From Antitrichia curtipendula (lineage: Eukaryota; Streptophyta; Bryopsida; Hypnales; Leucodontaceae), in assembly GCA_951230915.1 (NCBI GenBank), contig OX579639.1, forward strand, positions 13,888,001 through 13,952,000: 64,000 nt of DNA, given 5' to 3'. The notes below the pieces were generated by a model. The model saw only the letters and a list, made by a program, of their open reading frames with translations. It was not told where the DNA came from and did no database searches. Below, one piece after another: positions 38,085 through 51,449 of this stretch (position 1 is its first letter; each line of letters opens with the position of its first letter). Position numbers and translations under genes: made by a program.

Positions 38085-38580
38085 AAAACAATGACTAGAG
38101 GCTATAAAAGACTGAACAGTGACTGCAGGCCAAAAATATGGCGCAAAAACTGACTTGGCAAGCATTGTACTGATTGTAGTCATAGGTGAGTCATTTGAAA
38201 GACTACTGGATGATGAGAGGATGACATAGTGGAATAAAACTTCTTCATGAACGTTTTTTCATTGGTCCTGTGCTGCCATCGTTGATGTGGTCGCAGGCTA
38301 GTCATAGTGTAGTTTTGTAAGAATGCCACTGCAAAGGCAATGACCTGTAAATGACTGGCATATGACCAACAACAAATGGCGGTGGCAATAATATATATAT
38401 TTTTTTTGGAATGCCAACTTGGCGAGTCTGACTAGGAGTACTCGTGGCATAGTTGTTGTATAGTCATTGCCTGTATAAGTAGGGGTTTTCTATATGAGTC
38501 ATATAGTAGTTGCAGTTGTTGACGTGGATGCAGACCATTGACTTGGAGGTAGTTATTGTGTAGTTATTCAATGTTTCCGG
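38085..38580. repeat. Left subterminal repeats (AGTCATT / AATGACT family)
   Basis: Short motifs such as AATGACT, AGTCATAG, GAGTCATTT and TAGTCATTG recur in both orientations over about 500 bases. They reappear near the other end (about 48,130-48,300 and 50,520-50,920). In CACTA elements such arrays bind the TNPA-type protein. Confidence 0.7.
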
Positions 38581-38746
38581 ATGGATTTCAAGTACATGTG
38601 GTTGGAGGCACTTAAGAGAAAATTATAAATACATAGTAGGGATTGCCGAGTAGCACTACAATGTAATTTTGAAAGAGTTCAAGCTGAATTGAAAGTGTCA
38701 TCCATGTTTTGAGGACATACACAGCTAAATTCTGCTGAAAGCAATG

Positions 38747-41700
38747 CTAGTATTGTGCAGATGCCAACAAGTGATCTTCTGCAGAAAGTTTGATGGCCCC
38801 AATAAGAGAAGCAGTCATTGGCGGTGCTGGTACAATTTCTGGAGCAATAAGGCCGTTGCACTCCACTGTTGTTGTAACGAAAGCATCAGGTGCATCGACA
38901 ACCTCCTTCCTTGACCGTGCTTCCTTTCGCAGCACGACTTTCCACCCCGGTCTGTCCACTACATCAGAGAAGAAAACTTGGGTTGCTTGGTTGGAAAATA
39001 TGAATGGCTCAGACATGCGTGGCATCTTGTGTCGGAAATTGACAATTAGAAAACCAACATCATCTTTTGTGTATGTTGGGTTACCGCGATTATCTTGTCG
39101 TTTGACCCATTCGCATCTAAGAAGCACTGCTGGAGTTTGAAGTGGGCCATAATCAAGCTTGAGAATGTCCTTGAGCACTCCTACATAGTTGACGGACACC
39201 TCCCTTGCATCAGCAGAAGGCACTTGAAAAACTGATGCAACACCAGAATCGTAAGTTACCATTGCAGCAGATGATTCGTCTTCCACTCGATAATGGTTTC
39301 CGAATGCCTTCATTCTGCTGTACCGCTTTGCTCTTTGTGAGGGTTTGCGGCATAAAAGTAATCTGTCCATATCCTCAGCATTTGAAACGTTAAGGGCTTC
39401 AGTTCTTACAAATTCAGTCACCCACTCTTCAAAGCATTGAATGGTACCATTGTTGTGACGCTCTTCTTTCCACTTCCTGCATGACAAAGACATTTGTAAG
39501 GCACACTACATAAACATGATGCATATATACTGATGAGAAGTTCAATAACCAACTAAAACAGTTGAAGGTCGTTTGAAATGCGTTTGCACAGGAATGCTAC
39601 ACAAATGACTGTAGTTGTAGTCATTAATTTGCTGAAATTGTGCTCGTACGTTACTTGACAATGATTTCTACTTCCTAAATAACTGCAGAGCAAACTAAAC
39701 AATAGAGAAATGACTGCACGCAGTCATTGTTAAGAAGTCCATTTTAGGGCGTCCCTGTAGTTTAATTTGTTACGATATTGCACTTCCATTTCAGTACATG
39801 ACAAGGAGACTATGTAAGAACTCACATTATCCAAGGCTGCATGGAACTTGCGTTGTTCAATACATACTGATGTGCTAGATCTTGTAGTGCCGTAGTCATC
39901 ATATATGGTTTGCCTGCACCCTCCAATACCTCTTCGGCATCACCGTATTCTTCCTCAGCATCCCAAACACGCCTATGCACAGCATCGAATCTCTGCAAGT
40001 ACTCCGTGACAAACCCGATGCACTCGTCCTTTAGATATCCCTCAGCCATAGATGCTTCTGGCCTAGCTGTATTGCGCACGTATTTTTTCAGCGTCTTCAT
40101 GTAGCGCTCAACGGGATACATCCACCTTGCTGCCACTGGGCCACAAATGTCCAACTCCTGCGCTAGATGATACGGTAGGTGTGTCATGATGTCAAAGAAT
40201 GACGGCGGGAACTCCATTTCCAGAAGTGCCATACTTTCTGCCACGTCCAGTTCCAGAGAGTGAAAGTCAGTGGGATTGTAGACTTTTGTACACAATCTGC
40301 GGAATATTTTCGACATTCTCATGACTGCCATTCTGGGGCCCGGCTTCAGTAAGCCTCGCAAAGCCAGCGGCATGATCTGTTGCATGAGAACGTGGTAATC
40401 ATGTGATTTGAGGCCACCGAATTTCTTTTTCCTAATGTGCTTCCCCAATGTTGAAGAATATTCTGATGGTGTCTTCAAGGACTCAATCGTGCTCGCAAAT
40501 TTCTCAAACTCTGCATCAGAAAGCACATATGAAGCTGCTGGTTTCATCTTTTTCCCACTCCTTCTTGGATTCAGTGTGAGCCACAAATGTGGACGTATTT
40601 TCCTCCTCTGCATATCTCTCTTCACTTTCACCGTATCCTTCTTCCCTGTAATTGTCTTCAAGAAGTTCTTTGCCATATTGACTTCGCAGTGCATGGGATC
40701 TAAAGTATGTCGAATGAGTAAACCCTGCATATAGGCAAGCACAAGGAGTCCACATTTGAGAATGGGTTCTTCTACATCATGCACCCTTTGTTTGTATAGT
40801 AAGCAGAATCTTTGAATGTGACATCTGCCTATCTACAGATTTTTGAAAGCTACTTCGCTCCTACATATGCACAAATGTAATTTCAGGGATGCCTCTTGTC
40901 TGCAGTATTGCAATTGCTCCTCAACTGATACCGCTTTCGGTTTACCGCGGTTCTCCACTTCTCCATTGAAGTGATTCTTCATGGCAGATGCTCTGTACTT
41001 GTGATCCTCAGGTAGCCACCTCCTTGTTCCACCATAGGTTTGCTTGCATAACTCAATGGAGTGCTCAGCATCTAAGTCACATCCACACCATGGACATGCA
41101 GCATAGCCCTGGTGAGCTACTCCTGCCACAGTGCCGTATCCTGGAAAATCATGGATTGTCCATAGCAAGACAACTCGCAAATTGAAAGTTTTGTTGCCGA
41201 CATTTGCACCTACATCGTATGCTGGAATACCTTCCCATAGTACAAGGAACTCTTGGATGAGTGGCTCAGCGTATACATCAAAAACCTCAGAAGTGATAGA
41301 TTCTTTTCCATGAATTAATAGATCCAACATCACAAAAAATTTCTTGGTGCTCAACTAGGGCGGCAAGTTGTAATTCAGCAGCAGGACGGGCCAAGTGGAC
41401 CAGATTGAACGAGTTTGCTTGAAGGGGTTCACCCCATCTGCTGCCAAAGCAAAGTGGGCATTCCGTGGATCATTTGCAAATGATGGGTCCACATTAGTAT
41501 GAAAGTGATGCCATGCCTTTGAATCGCAAGGATGTCTCACGAAGTTGTCTCCACCCTCTCGATTGCTTCTATTCTGTGAATGCCAAATCATGAGCTCCGA
41601 AATTGCAGGGCTACGGAACATGCGTTGTAATCTGGGAATAATGGGGAAATGCCTCAGAACTTTCACAGGGAACTTCTTCCGCACCTCATCCTTGTACCTC

Positions 41701-42551
41701 CGCCCATTGCAATGGGGACAACGTACTGCATCAGCAAAGTCACCTCTGAATAGCAAACAACCGATTTCACATGCGTGAATGCTGTTGTATGTTAGTTCCA
41801 GCTTGCTCGTCAACGTTTTTGCAGCGTAATGATTCAGTGGTAAAGAATTAGCCTCCGGGAGAAGGTGGCGTCCTAGTAAAGTGAGGAGCTCATTCACAAA
41901 TGAGTTGCTGACCCCGTGTACAGTGCATAAGTTCATTAGCAATATAGTGGCTGATAGTATTGTGCACTTTGCTCCTGCATACAATTCGTGCAATGCGTCC
42001 TCTAGAACAGAAGCCTCGAAGTTCAAATCTCCGCCACTTTCAGGGCTGCCCATTTCTTCTTGCCCTTTATGCCCAGTGGAACTAGTGCTGAAGTTTTCGT
42101 CTCTATCCACACTTTCAGTGCTGTGGTCGTGAACATCATCGGCAACCGTGAAAGTTTCCATAACAACGTTCCTAACTCTTTCCTCTAATGCTGAAGTGTC
42201 ATCCTCTTCATTGAATGCATCAGCTATCATTTGACGGGTATTAATTTCTTCATCAAGCACCACATTCCCTGATGCTGTTGGCCTCCAGAATTCTTCCTCC
42301 CACTCTTCGTCTGATGACGTCTTCTCCCCGGGTCCTCTCCACACTTGAAATTGTGGATGTCTTCCATTACGTATAAGGTGGTCTCTCACAGTGGAAAGCC
42401 TCCACTTTCGTTGGCCCTTACACTTCAAGTACGGGCAGTGCATGCGACTCAAGTTCAATAATCAAGCTCTGTTCACTTCACGAACCCAAAGGCGATCATC
42501 GCAAAGGCCTTGACGTTCTGCCATTGACAAGGGCGCCCTTGCAGCGTCCAT
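38747..42551 (-). pseudogene. CACTA TNP2-like transposase (decayed)
   Basis: The frame starts at ATG 42,551-42,549 (MDAARAPLSMAE). The N-terminal zinc-like region CPYLKC plus HLIRNGRHPQFQVWRGPG matches the transposase-associated domain. The core follows with ALAADGVNPF and TIHDFPGYGT, two of the acidic catalytic positions of the CACTA DDE domain, and the CPWC zinc motif. The DUF4218-type part (RHTLDPMHCE, LPYHLAQELDICGPV, RWMYPVERYMKTLKKYVRN) runs to 39,826. A GT-AG intron (39,825-39,477) leads to the DUF4216-type C-terminal exon (39,476-38,747), with FIFSNQATQVFFSDVVDRPG. In-frame stops lie at 42,462-42,464 (TGA, probably former CGA) and 41,355-41,357 (TAG in place of the conserved Trp after NLPP). 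Another at 40,833-40,835 might mark an unrecognised intron. As read, no full-length transposase can be made. It is transcribed away from the ORF1 gene. Confidence 0.9.
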
Positions 42552-43062
42552 GCTTGACAAAGAAACAAATAACTGCGGCTTCTCCCTGCACTGCAAAAAG
42601 CATTTGGTGAAGAAGCATGATGTATTTCAGTTGAAGGCATACTGCATGACTATTTCATGACGTACAGCTGAATAACAGATGCAACATTGCAGCGATGGGT
42701 ACATTATGTGTTCTCTATACAGTTTGAGGACTTTCATCATGTCGATACCTTGCCAAAAAGAAGCCATTCAATACATCATAAAACCTGTCAATGCAAATCT
42801 ACTTTGCAAGCTCACGTGTTATGGAAGATCGTGGGCGACTGGGCGTTCTACTGAAGTTCAGTTTGTCAGAAGTCCTGCATATCCCTGCCTGAGTGCTGCT
42901 GCAGAGGAAACTGCAAAATTATAAACCCAATGGAGTCATCAATTCCGTAGTAGTTAATGCCATTAAAGCTTGAAGCTTCCACACTGAACGCTTCAGCAAT
43001 CACATGAACATTGAGGTTGCCCTTCTATGCTAACAAGTATTGCAATCAGAAACTGAGCATTG

Positions 43063-43127
43063 TCTTCATGTGGATTCTTCATGTGGATTCTTCATTGTCT
43101 TCATGTGGATTCTTCATGTGGATTTCA
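43063..43127. repeat. Short tandem repeat TCTTCATGTGGAT
   Basis: The unit (T)CTTCATGTGGATT occurs four times, arranged as two pairs with a short spacer. It lies in the divergent intergenic region between TNP2 and ORF1 inside the CACTA element. Confidence 0.9.
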
Positions 43128-44672
43128 CATCCTGCATACTACTCTCCAATTCTACTTTGGAAAACACACAGATGCAATTCATCACTTTTGACTTAGAAGA
43201 GTTGCACATATAAAGAGTCAAGATCACCAATATATGTACGTAGGACTTCTAGCAGAACATCATTTATTACTATGCATGTTCATCAGGATGTCCAATATTA
43301 GCTCTCTATGTGGTATTCTTTATGAAAGTTTGAGTGGAACTTGCCATTTGTTGGCGTTGTCTTCACATTCAAGGAAAGGGAGTACATACCCTTCTATGCT
43401 ATCATGGTGTCCTGGAGAAATGCCAGCACACGACAATAATAAGCAAAGCCATAAACTGGAAGAAGTATGAAAATTCAAAACGCATTTTACACCCTGAACT
43501 TTGACATTGTTGGCTACAGTCTGTTGTCCCCTTGCATGGGACGCTTCTGGCCGTCAATTCCCCTTCAAATCAAGACAGGGCACTGTCTCCACTTCCTTAC
43601 CCTTCCAAAATTGCCAACCTTTTTCTTCATCATAAGGAATTCCAATGTTTGGTCATGCTAAACAAGAGAACACATCTGACTTCAAACTCTGACACTTGTA
43701 TTGTCAACATGTACTTCTCTCTAACTATGCCCATTTAGTTCATGAGAATGTACTGAATGTACTGCCTTCAGTTCCTAAGCGAATGTTCCATTTCCTCCCT
43801 TTATCATTCCAAATCTTCTTGGTCATGGACTCAAGAATTACATGCTCAGACTATTCATTTGAAAATGCCACCATCTCCCTCCAGTATTGAAAGGCATGCC
43901 TGAAATCATTGTAAAGTGAATCATGACCATTGTCCAACACAAATAACTACTAAATGACTACAACAACACTTTGTGCGGTTACTCATGAGTCATTCCTATG
44001 GCATCCAGCAGTGGCTGAACATAGAGTGCTGTATTTTAGACTAAAATTAAGTAAGTGACGACTGCACTTCCTTTCCTGTCAGTGCAAGTTGATTCAGGCA
44101 TCTGTGAAGTATAGACAGGAACGATGTGTTCTAAGCAATTCAAAAACTTAGTGGAGACTGAACCTGAGATGAAATTGGACTAAGTACATGGGCCACACTT
44201 AACTGATAGTACGTTTTCATCCCCTCCAGAAAATGTACCTCATCAATGAATTTGGCCCCCAGCTGTCATCAGCAACCTCCGACGCTTTCAACTAGTCCAC
44301 CAATTCTTGAATTCCAAGTTGTAGCTTCAGAGACCTGCACGCAATACCTTCAATTCTCCTTCCATGTCTGTTGTCCAGCAATATCCAAGTTCCAATAGAC
44401 AGCACTTCTTCTTGAATGCACTTCACAGCGCATCCCTAGTTGTATACAGCAGGAATATCTGAAAACACTACAGAGAACACAATGGCACACTGTACTAGGG
44501 AAGAGAAGTCTGAATATGAACTCGCTCGTGATGCACGTATACTGCAGTTAGCAAAGAAATTGGAACCAGTGAAGGCCGCCGTTGTAGCATTGTAAGTCCC
44601 TTTCTTGGTGTTTTGCTTGTTGAAGTTTCTACTTGCATAGATAGAGAGTGAGTGCAAGTGGCGGCGGTGGAG

Positions 44673-44812
44673 GCTTACCTTCAAAATGGCAACAGTAGCA
44701 TAGACCTCCTATGCATCTATTGAGAGTCATTTGTCGGTGTAGGCCTACCGTTAAAATGGTGGCAGTAGCATAGACCTCCTATGCATCTATTGAGAGTCAT
44801 TCGTCAGTCACT
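44673..44812. repeat. 70-bp tandem duplication within CACTA element
   Basis: Two adjacent copies of about 70 bases share TAGACCTCCTATGCATCTAT (44,701 and 44,771) and flanking sequence including GAGAGTCATT. They lie upstream of the ORF1 exons, possibly in its promoter. Confidence 0.9.
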
Positions 44813-45075
44813 CTATAGTCACTTCAAAGTCATATAGTGATAGCTTCGTCTGATTGAAGTCATAAGGAAGTCTAAATGTAGTCTTCTGTGTAAAACAACG
44901 CCGACCCCTCATTTAATGCAGCCATAATTTTCTCCAACTACGTGGCGCCTAGGGGTTCTTTTGGCGCCGTCATCCCTGAAGTCCTTCTTTCTTTTGAGCC
45001 ACCAATATTGCACACCTTCCAGCAAGTATTCTAGGGATTGCGGCTTTTGCTTTGATTTTCCTTGTCTTACCGTAG

Positions 45076-48000
45076 GGTTTGCTGGGTAGGAGACAATCGA
45101 TCGCTGCATTGAAGCCGAAGAAGACGTCTGCAGTGTCTCCTGACAAAGAAGCATATTCTGCACCACCAAGGCGGAGTTTGAGAATCGCACGTTCGGCCGC
45201 TGCTGAGGGGAGTCTGCAGCATAGGCAACTTTTGCAGAAACGTCAAAACTTAGCTGCAAACAAGCGCACGAAGATGAGCAGCACCTCGGAGTCCGACCAG
45301 ACTGGGACCGACAATGAGTTTGCGGCTGCAGGTTCTTCTCTAACTGTCTTGGTCGTTGCTCTCTCTTTCTAGTGTTGGGGTTTCTTTGCAGCGCTTACAC
45401 AATGTATTCCGTGGTCCTTGCACAATTGACATATTCATTGTTTTAGGGTTTGGTTTCGCAAAAGAAATGTCCAAGGAGACTTCACTTTGTAGGTGTGTGT
45501 CGAGGATTTAGGGTTTTCACAAGACGTTTGGCAACAAATGGCCACTATATGTATGCTTGCAATCAATTTGTTCAGGCAGTGTCAAAGTGCTGAAATCAAA
45601 TTTCTTCCTTTGTAATGTTACGTTTATACTCTGTAATGCACGGTACAAATGTCCATATTGCTGAAACATTACTGTAGAAGGAGAAGACCTACCTCTGTCA
45701 TAGATTAGGGTTTTCCTTGCAATGCTTGCGGCCATGGCTGTAAAGTAAGACGCGCAATTGATGGCAGCTTGTCCTTCCATTTCAAGCGCATATGCTGCGC
45801 AGTGGATCAAAGTCCAATAATCCAGCTTTCTTTCATCACTTAACGACTCACTGTAGTGCACATGTGTTCATAGCAGCACATGCTGCTTGGCAGACTAAAA
45901 TCATGCGTGATTGTATGCTACTATATGAGAGGCAAGGATTGGCAGTTGTGAAACGGCAGTGACTTTGGTCTGTTGGACACAATGTAGATGTACTGTCCGG
46001 ACTTGTGCATCCTTGAATTTCAGTTCCTTGAATTTCAGTTTGTTGCCTTTCCTATTCTATTTCTTTGTTTTGCTTTGTGCTTGATGTAGAAGACTAAGTT
46101 TATCTTCGTGACAGTGTTGGATAGGTTCAACAGGGAAAGACGTAGTCACTGCATGCGCCTTCAACTGTGGGTTGCTTGGATTTAGAGCAACTTTGAAATC
46201 TGTTTGTCATTCTTAACTGAGTTCTCTTGATGTTATTGCCCAGTTTTTTTCAATGTATATTCAGAAGCAACGTTACACTAGCGGAAGTGCAACGAAGTTG
46301 GCATTGTCCAAGTAAATGTAGACCTATAAGCAGGAATTCCTTCTACTAGTACGCCTTAGAGCATCTTTCGGTTGAACATGTTTAAGTCCTGCCTTTCATT
46401 ACTTCTGTTTTCAGTTAGGTAGTCTTTGCCAAGGTTATTGAGTTCCTTGATTGGAGGTGCAAGGGCAGATTGATTCTAGCATATTCTGGGGACTTGCAGG
46501 TGCAACAGGGCTTCTTAGTCTGCTACCGTACTTCTGTCCTCTTTCTAATTATTAGGCATTTCTGAGTTCATAGTGTGGGTTTGCATGTCCTTGTCCTAAG
46601 TGTTCTTAGAGTGACCAAGTTCTGTACAATGAAGCATTGTCCAAGCAAACGCCACTAAGGTGTTATGAATTCCAATTGCATTAAATGCTGCTTGTCAAAG
46701 TTGGATTAAGTTCATTGTCTAATGTTGCAGGATGCATCAATCATTTTAGCAAAGACGTGCTAAATCAGAATGCTTGGGGACCTTAGGCTGTGAAAGATAG
46801 TCCTTCATGTACATGTCAAATGCTGCAGTGCATCCATGAAGACTAACTTGCCGTAGTGTAGAGCAGTCAGGGCAATATAGGAAATTCTTGGTTATGGTCT
46901 TCCTCATGTCTTGTTTGTGGTGTTGTAGGTGAAGGCAAACTGGCCATTATGTCCGATGAAGACATCGTGGACGACTCGTTCAAGACAAAGCGTCGGCGGT
47001 TGAAGAAAGGAACTTCTAGTGCACTGACTACATCGCTTGTACCTGCCCCTAGCAATGACACATCTTCTTTGCCTCCTGGAGGATTTCAAACACCGTGGCA
47101 GTGGATGTAGTCAGCATGGATGCAACCACAACACATGCAGCCTCTACCATGGCTCATGGGAGGGCAGCCGAGCTCAATGCCTTATGCTATTCCTTGGAAT
47201 GGCCCATCTCAGGCTGTGGAGAGCCGGTTGCCGAACAGCGTAGTCCGAGATTCAAGAAGACAGAAACGGAAGCTATATGACAGTACTACTGCCGACAGGA
47301 GCACGGTAGGGATGAAACCGCATCAGCTACGCATCCGTGAAGGTGGGGAGATTGACATTACTTGCGATGGCAAGAATGCATGGGATGACAGCATCCGCAC
47401 ACAAGTTCCACGCATATTGGATCTCAGTGTCCTGGAATGGGAGGGCCAGAAGTCGAAGGCTATAACACTACTACGGCAGACGTTGGATGCTGAATTCGAA
47501 TATGTAGGACACCCTCTTAGTATGCAGGGATTCCGCAGTGCCATAAAACGATATATGAAGGCGGAGCGAGCAAGGCTGAAGGCAAGGTTTGTAGGTGGCT
47601 CAGAGGACTGCCCAGTGCATGTGGACCCAGGTCAATGGAAAAAACTACTGACTTATTGGAAGACGGGAACCCAGCAAGAGAAGGCAGCAAAGATGGCGAC
47701 CGCACGCGCACAGGTGAAGGACTACACACACGTTGGGTGTAAAGGGAAAGCAGGGAAGGAGGCCATTGTGGTAAGCTTCACATTTCTAAATTTTTGGTTT
47801 ATTTTGTATCTATTGGTATTCAACTTCTATAGTGGAGCATGGTTGGTAATGGATACTACTAACATTCTAATTGTTTTCTTGAATCACAGACCCAAGGAAA
47901 GCAAGGGAGTCCGGGGCTGACTGAAATCGCTAAAGGGATTGAGCAATTAGATGCTCAGGCCCCTAAATCATCGGTATTTTTCAATTGCATGACGTTCATG

Positions 48001-50373
48001 GATAGGCAGCTGTCCTAGGGCATGCGGTGCATTTACTGCTGCTGTGGTGCTTTATAAGCATGGAATCATATGTAGTGCTTACAGTCATACATTTGATCAC
48101 ATAATGATGCACGAGTAATTGAAGTTGTCTAAATAGTATTTTATGAGTCATTAATTTCTATCATAGTCATTTGTTGACAAAACCAGCAAGTCAGCATGCT
48201 AGGGTATGGTTCATAGGAAGAGTTCTCTATGCCTGAAAAGTAGTGATTGTGTAGTCATTCTTGTCTGCCTCAGTCATACAGCAGTGATACAGTAGTCATT
48301 CTGGCCAAATCCTTTTCAAATGTAACAAATGGAAGATTCTACTTTTTTTGAACATAATCTGACCTTCACTTCCGCTGTGCCATTGTGTGTAGGGTGTGAG
48401 AACAGAAGTCTTTGCTCAAGTCTCAGCGTTACAAAGCAAGCATGACTACTTGGATGCAAAGTTCAAGAAGGTGCTTCTGAATCAATGTGAAACAACGGAG
48501 TCTCTACAGGAGATGAAGGGTATGCTGAGCAAGTGCATGGCCAAATTGTTTGGCACAAGCGATGCATCGGTCGACGTATCAAACTCGACTTTGCAGACGT
48601 TTCTCGATGGTGTACCTGATGTGCAGGTCATTGTGGGACGCCCAATGCTGAATTCTGAGAAGGCAAGAGGTTCTTCTGCTGCACGAAGTCAAATAGACGA
48701 AAGTGACAATGACGATGTCCAAGAACTGAAGGCCCCACCTACTGCTGAGGAGAATGCAAAGCTTATGCTCAATAAGCACATTGGCGGTGCATGCAATGAG
48801 GACTTCATCAAGGATGGCTTGCCTGAATTGTCAATCGGCACCACTTATGCTGCCAAAGTACGATCTAAGTCACCTGATTCTGCAAATGAGCAGCTAGTAA
48901 TGGAGAAGGGAACAAAGGCAGTAGTAAAGGACAAGAATGACACTAATGAAGAACTTCAGTTGAGGCCCCAGAATTCAGCAGAGCTCGATTGTGCTGAAGT
49001 ACCGGGAAGTTATAAACCCGTTGTCAAGAAGGGCAAAGTGGCAGAGGGGAAAAACATTGTCGGGGTTCGCAAGTCAACAAGGACAATGAAGAAGAAAAAA
49101 GAAGAAGAGCCAAGCCAATCAATTACTGAGGCAGTGGTGGGATGTTGGAGGCCTCTGCAGTAGCAAGGGCTGCAACATCAACACCACGTCTTTTTGCTTC
49201 TCCAACAAAGAAGAGGCTTCCGTCTAAATCAACCTTCAAAGTACTGGCCCATGATGTACATGAATCAAAGAAGGTGACATATCCTTATGCACAGTCCATT
49301 CTCAATGTTCATGGTGGTGTGAAGCCTATGAAGCTCTTCATTGTGAATATGCATGTCACATGACTTGATAGCCACTTATTAGAACAGGATAAGCCTAATA
49401 TAAAAGTGAGGATCAGAGAGCATGGCTTCTAGGGTTCTCTGCAATCCTTTTGTAAATGCCAGTATGCCATCTATAGTCTATGTGATGCAGCACCTCAAGG
49501 AAATTGGGGATGACAATAACTTTGTGAAGTTATCCTTGTGGCCGCAGTGCCATAGACAAGCGGCTTCTTCAAACAATGCAAACTTGAAAGACCAATCTTC
49601 AAATGCACTTGTGCAACCTCAGACTAGTCCACTGGAACTCCTTGAGCAACACACTGTGATTGGAATAGCGGCAGAAGTGCAAGGTGAGGGGACTTGCGAA
49701 CCTCTTGGTTCTGCTTGCAATTTGTCCCCTCACCTTGCATTGAATTACCACTCTGACTGGTGAAAATTGAATGTGTAGATGACCTCCACAAAGACAGACA
49801 ATCGCCTCAACACAATGTAGGAGAAGAAGTCTGCCACTCATAAGGTAAGATTTTAAGATTTACATGGACATTGAATAAAAAGATTGAACACTACAATGCA
49901 TAGAACTTAACGAAGTTGGTATGTAGTCATTCTTTCTTCAAATGACTTAGAAATGACTTTCTTATGACTACTGAATCACTTCCAGTCATTGACGCTGAGC
50001 CATTAACAACCCATTGTCCTGACCTACGCTTGGAACTTCTTAAACTCATGTCCTTTGTTTTTACCATAGCCGCTTCCTGAACTTCTCTTTTATTCTTGGT
50101 GTACAGTTTACCATGGGCCAGCGAGTGATGTTGATGAATCCAAAGTCTATAAATCAAGCTGTGGCATCAAGTGCAATCAGCGGCCTAGGGGGAGAGCATA
50201 AGTACCATTTCAACGACATTCCTCCCTCTTGGTTCAAAGTGAATGTGTATGAGGCAATCTGGCCGCATGTTTCTCTAATGTTTCCAAATGAAAATGCAGA
50301 CCAGGTGAAGCTTAAGGATGTGGTCGAATCTTGTGCACTTTGGGATGGCAAGTACATGAAAGCTGCCAAGTGA
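45076..50373 (+). pseudogene. CACTA ORF1/TNPA-like protein gene (decayed)
   Basis: Several exons fit one gene. A basic exon (about 45,076-45,330, with PPRRSLRIARS) follows a pyrimidine-rich AG and ends before GTTCTT. The next exon has ATG at 46,949 (MSDEDIVDD) and continues through 47,770, containing the Transposase_24-type core HVDPGQWKKLLTYWKTGTQQ. Further exons are 47,889-47,972, 48,393 to about 49,140, and a last exon starting near 50,108, with GQRVMLMNP to GKYMKAAK resembling the C-terminus of TNPA-like proteins. The protein is expected to bind the subterminal repeats and assist the transposase. A TAG at 47,108-47,110 (probably former CAG) interrupts the Gln/Met/Pro-rich N-terminal part. 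Near 49,140 coding shifts frame from ITEAVVG to LEASAVARAATSTP, suggesting a 1-2 base indel. Exon limits other than the canonical GT/AG sites are approximate. Confidence 0.75.
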
Positions 50374-50399
50374 AACCTCAATTTCACGTACATATACAT

Positions 50400-50950
50400 G
50401 TAGGTACATAGTCATAGGTTTCTAGTATTTTTATGAGAGGCATAGTATATATACTTATCAGACTTTGCACTGCTGACTTCTGTTGTTTTCTACACTAAAG
50501 ACAGTGAATGTCAGACACTGCACTCATACACTAGTCTTTTCTATGTAATGGTTTCATTTTCATTTCAGTCATTTCCTAATTTCTAGTAATACATGACATC
50601 TTCTTATGCAATTATTGGTGCTTGCAACTATTGCAGTCATTGTTCTCTTGTTTACAGTACAGTCATATGCACAACAGTATAATGCTCTAAACTTCTGCTG
50701 TCATTTTGAGCTCAGTCATTACTGAGTTATACTTCTTAGAAATTACTTTTGAATGACTGCTTCTGCTTTTGGGAGGCCACACTCTATCCACTATTGAATA
50801 CTATAAATGACTATACAACTACTTCTTTGAAGAGCTTTCTACTACTAGTTACTCATAAATAAGTGCACAGTAACTATTTAATGACTTCAGTAGTCATTTA
50901 ATACCATACAACGAACTAGCAAATGACAGCTCACTAATTATTTATTACTG
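50400..50950. repeat. Right subterminal repeats (AGTCATT / AATGACT family)
   Basis: Dense recurrence of AGTCATT, AATGACT and close variants, mirroring the left end. They lie just beyond the last ORF1 exon. Confidence 0.7.
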
Positions 50951-51449
50951 TCATTGTTCATGGAAGGACGCAAGGCTAGACAAATTACCTGCTGCCACGT
51001 CTACAATAGGAAGTCCCACCATATCCATCTTCCATAGGAATAACTGAAGTATGACTGCATGACCGCACGCCACGTCATATTTCCCCGGACACGTCAGCAA
51101 AAATCCCTCTTCCAAATTTACCACGTCACTAGCCACGTCCACACATGCAGCCCACATCAACTAGTCCTGGTCAGCCATTGAATCCATGTCACCCACCAGA
51201 TGGGATGCCCCAGGCCACGTCAGACGTGCCTTGTCACAAACTATGTCCACCTTTGCAATCCAGTCAGCAAACCACTTGATGAAGTTCCACATCAGTAAAC
51301 GGATGGAAAACAACCGTTTTGTCCTAAATGACTCACTTGTCCTAAATAACCCGTCCACAATGACTATAACCCTAAATTTTGGCTCCAGTCTTTCTCTAGT
51401 CATTTGTGTCCTAAATGATTGGTTTTTGATTCATTTACCCCAATTATTT

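Noticed and set aside
40833..40835. Third TNP2 stop counted as a nonsense mutation
   Set aside because: The surrounding protein does not align clearly with other TNP2 proteins, so the stop may lie in an unrecognised intron. It is kept out of the C-to-T count.
45517..45861. Minus-strand frame inside the CACTA element with plausible coding look (LDYWTLIHCAAYALEMEG) ending at a GTAGGT donor-like site
   Set aside because: No family recognised, no partner exon found, and it lies opposite the ORF1 5' region. It could be a captured gene piece but cannot be supported.
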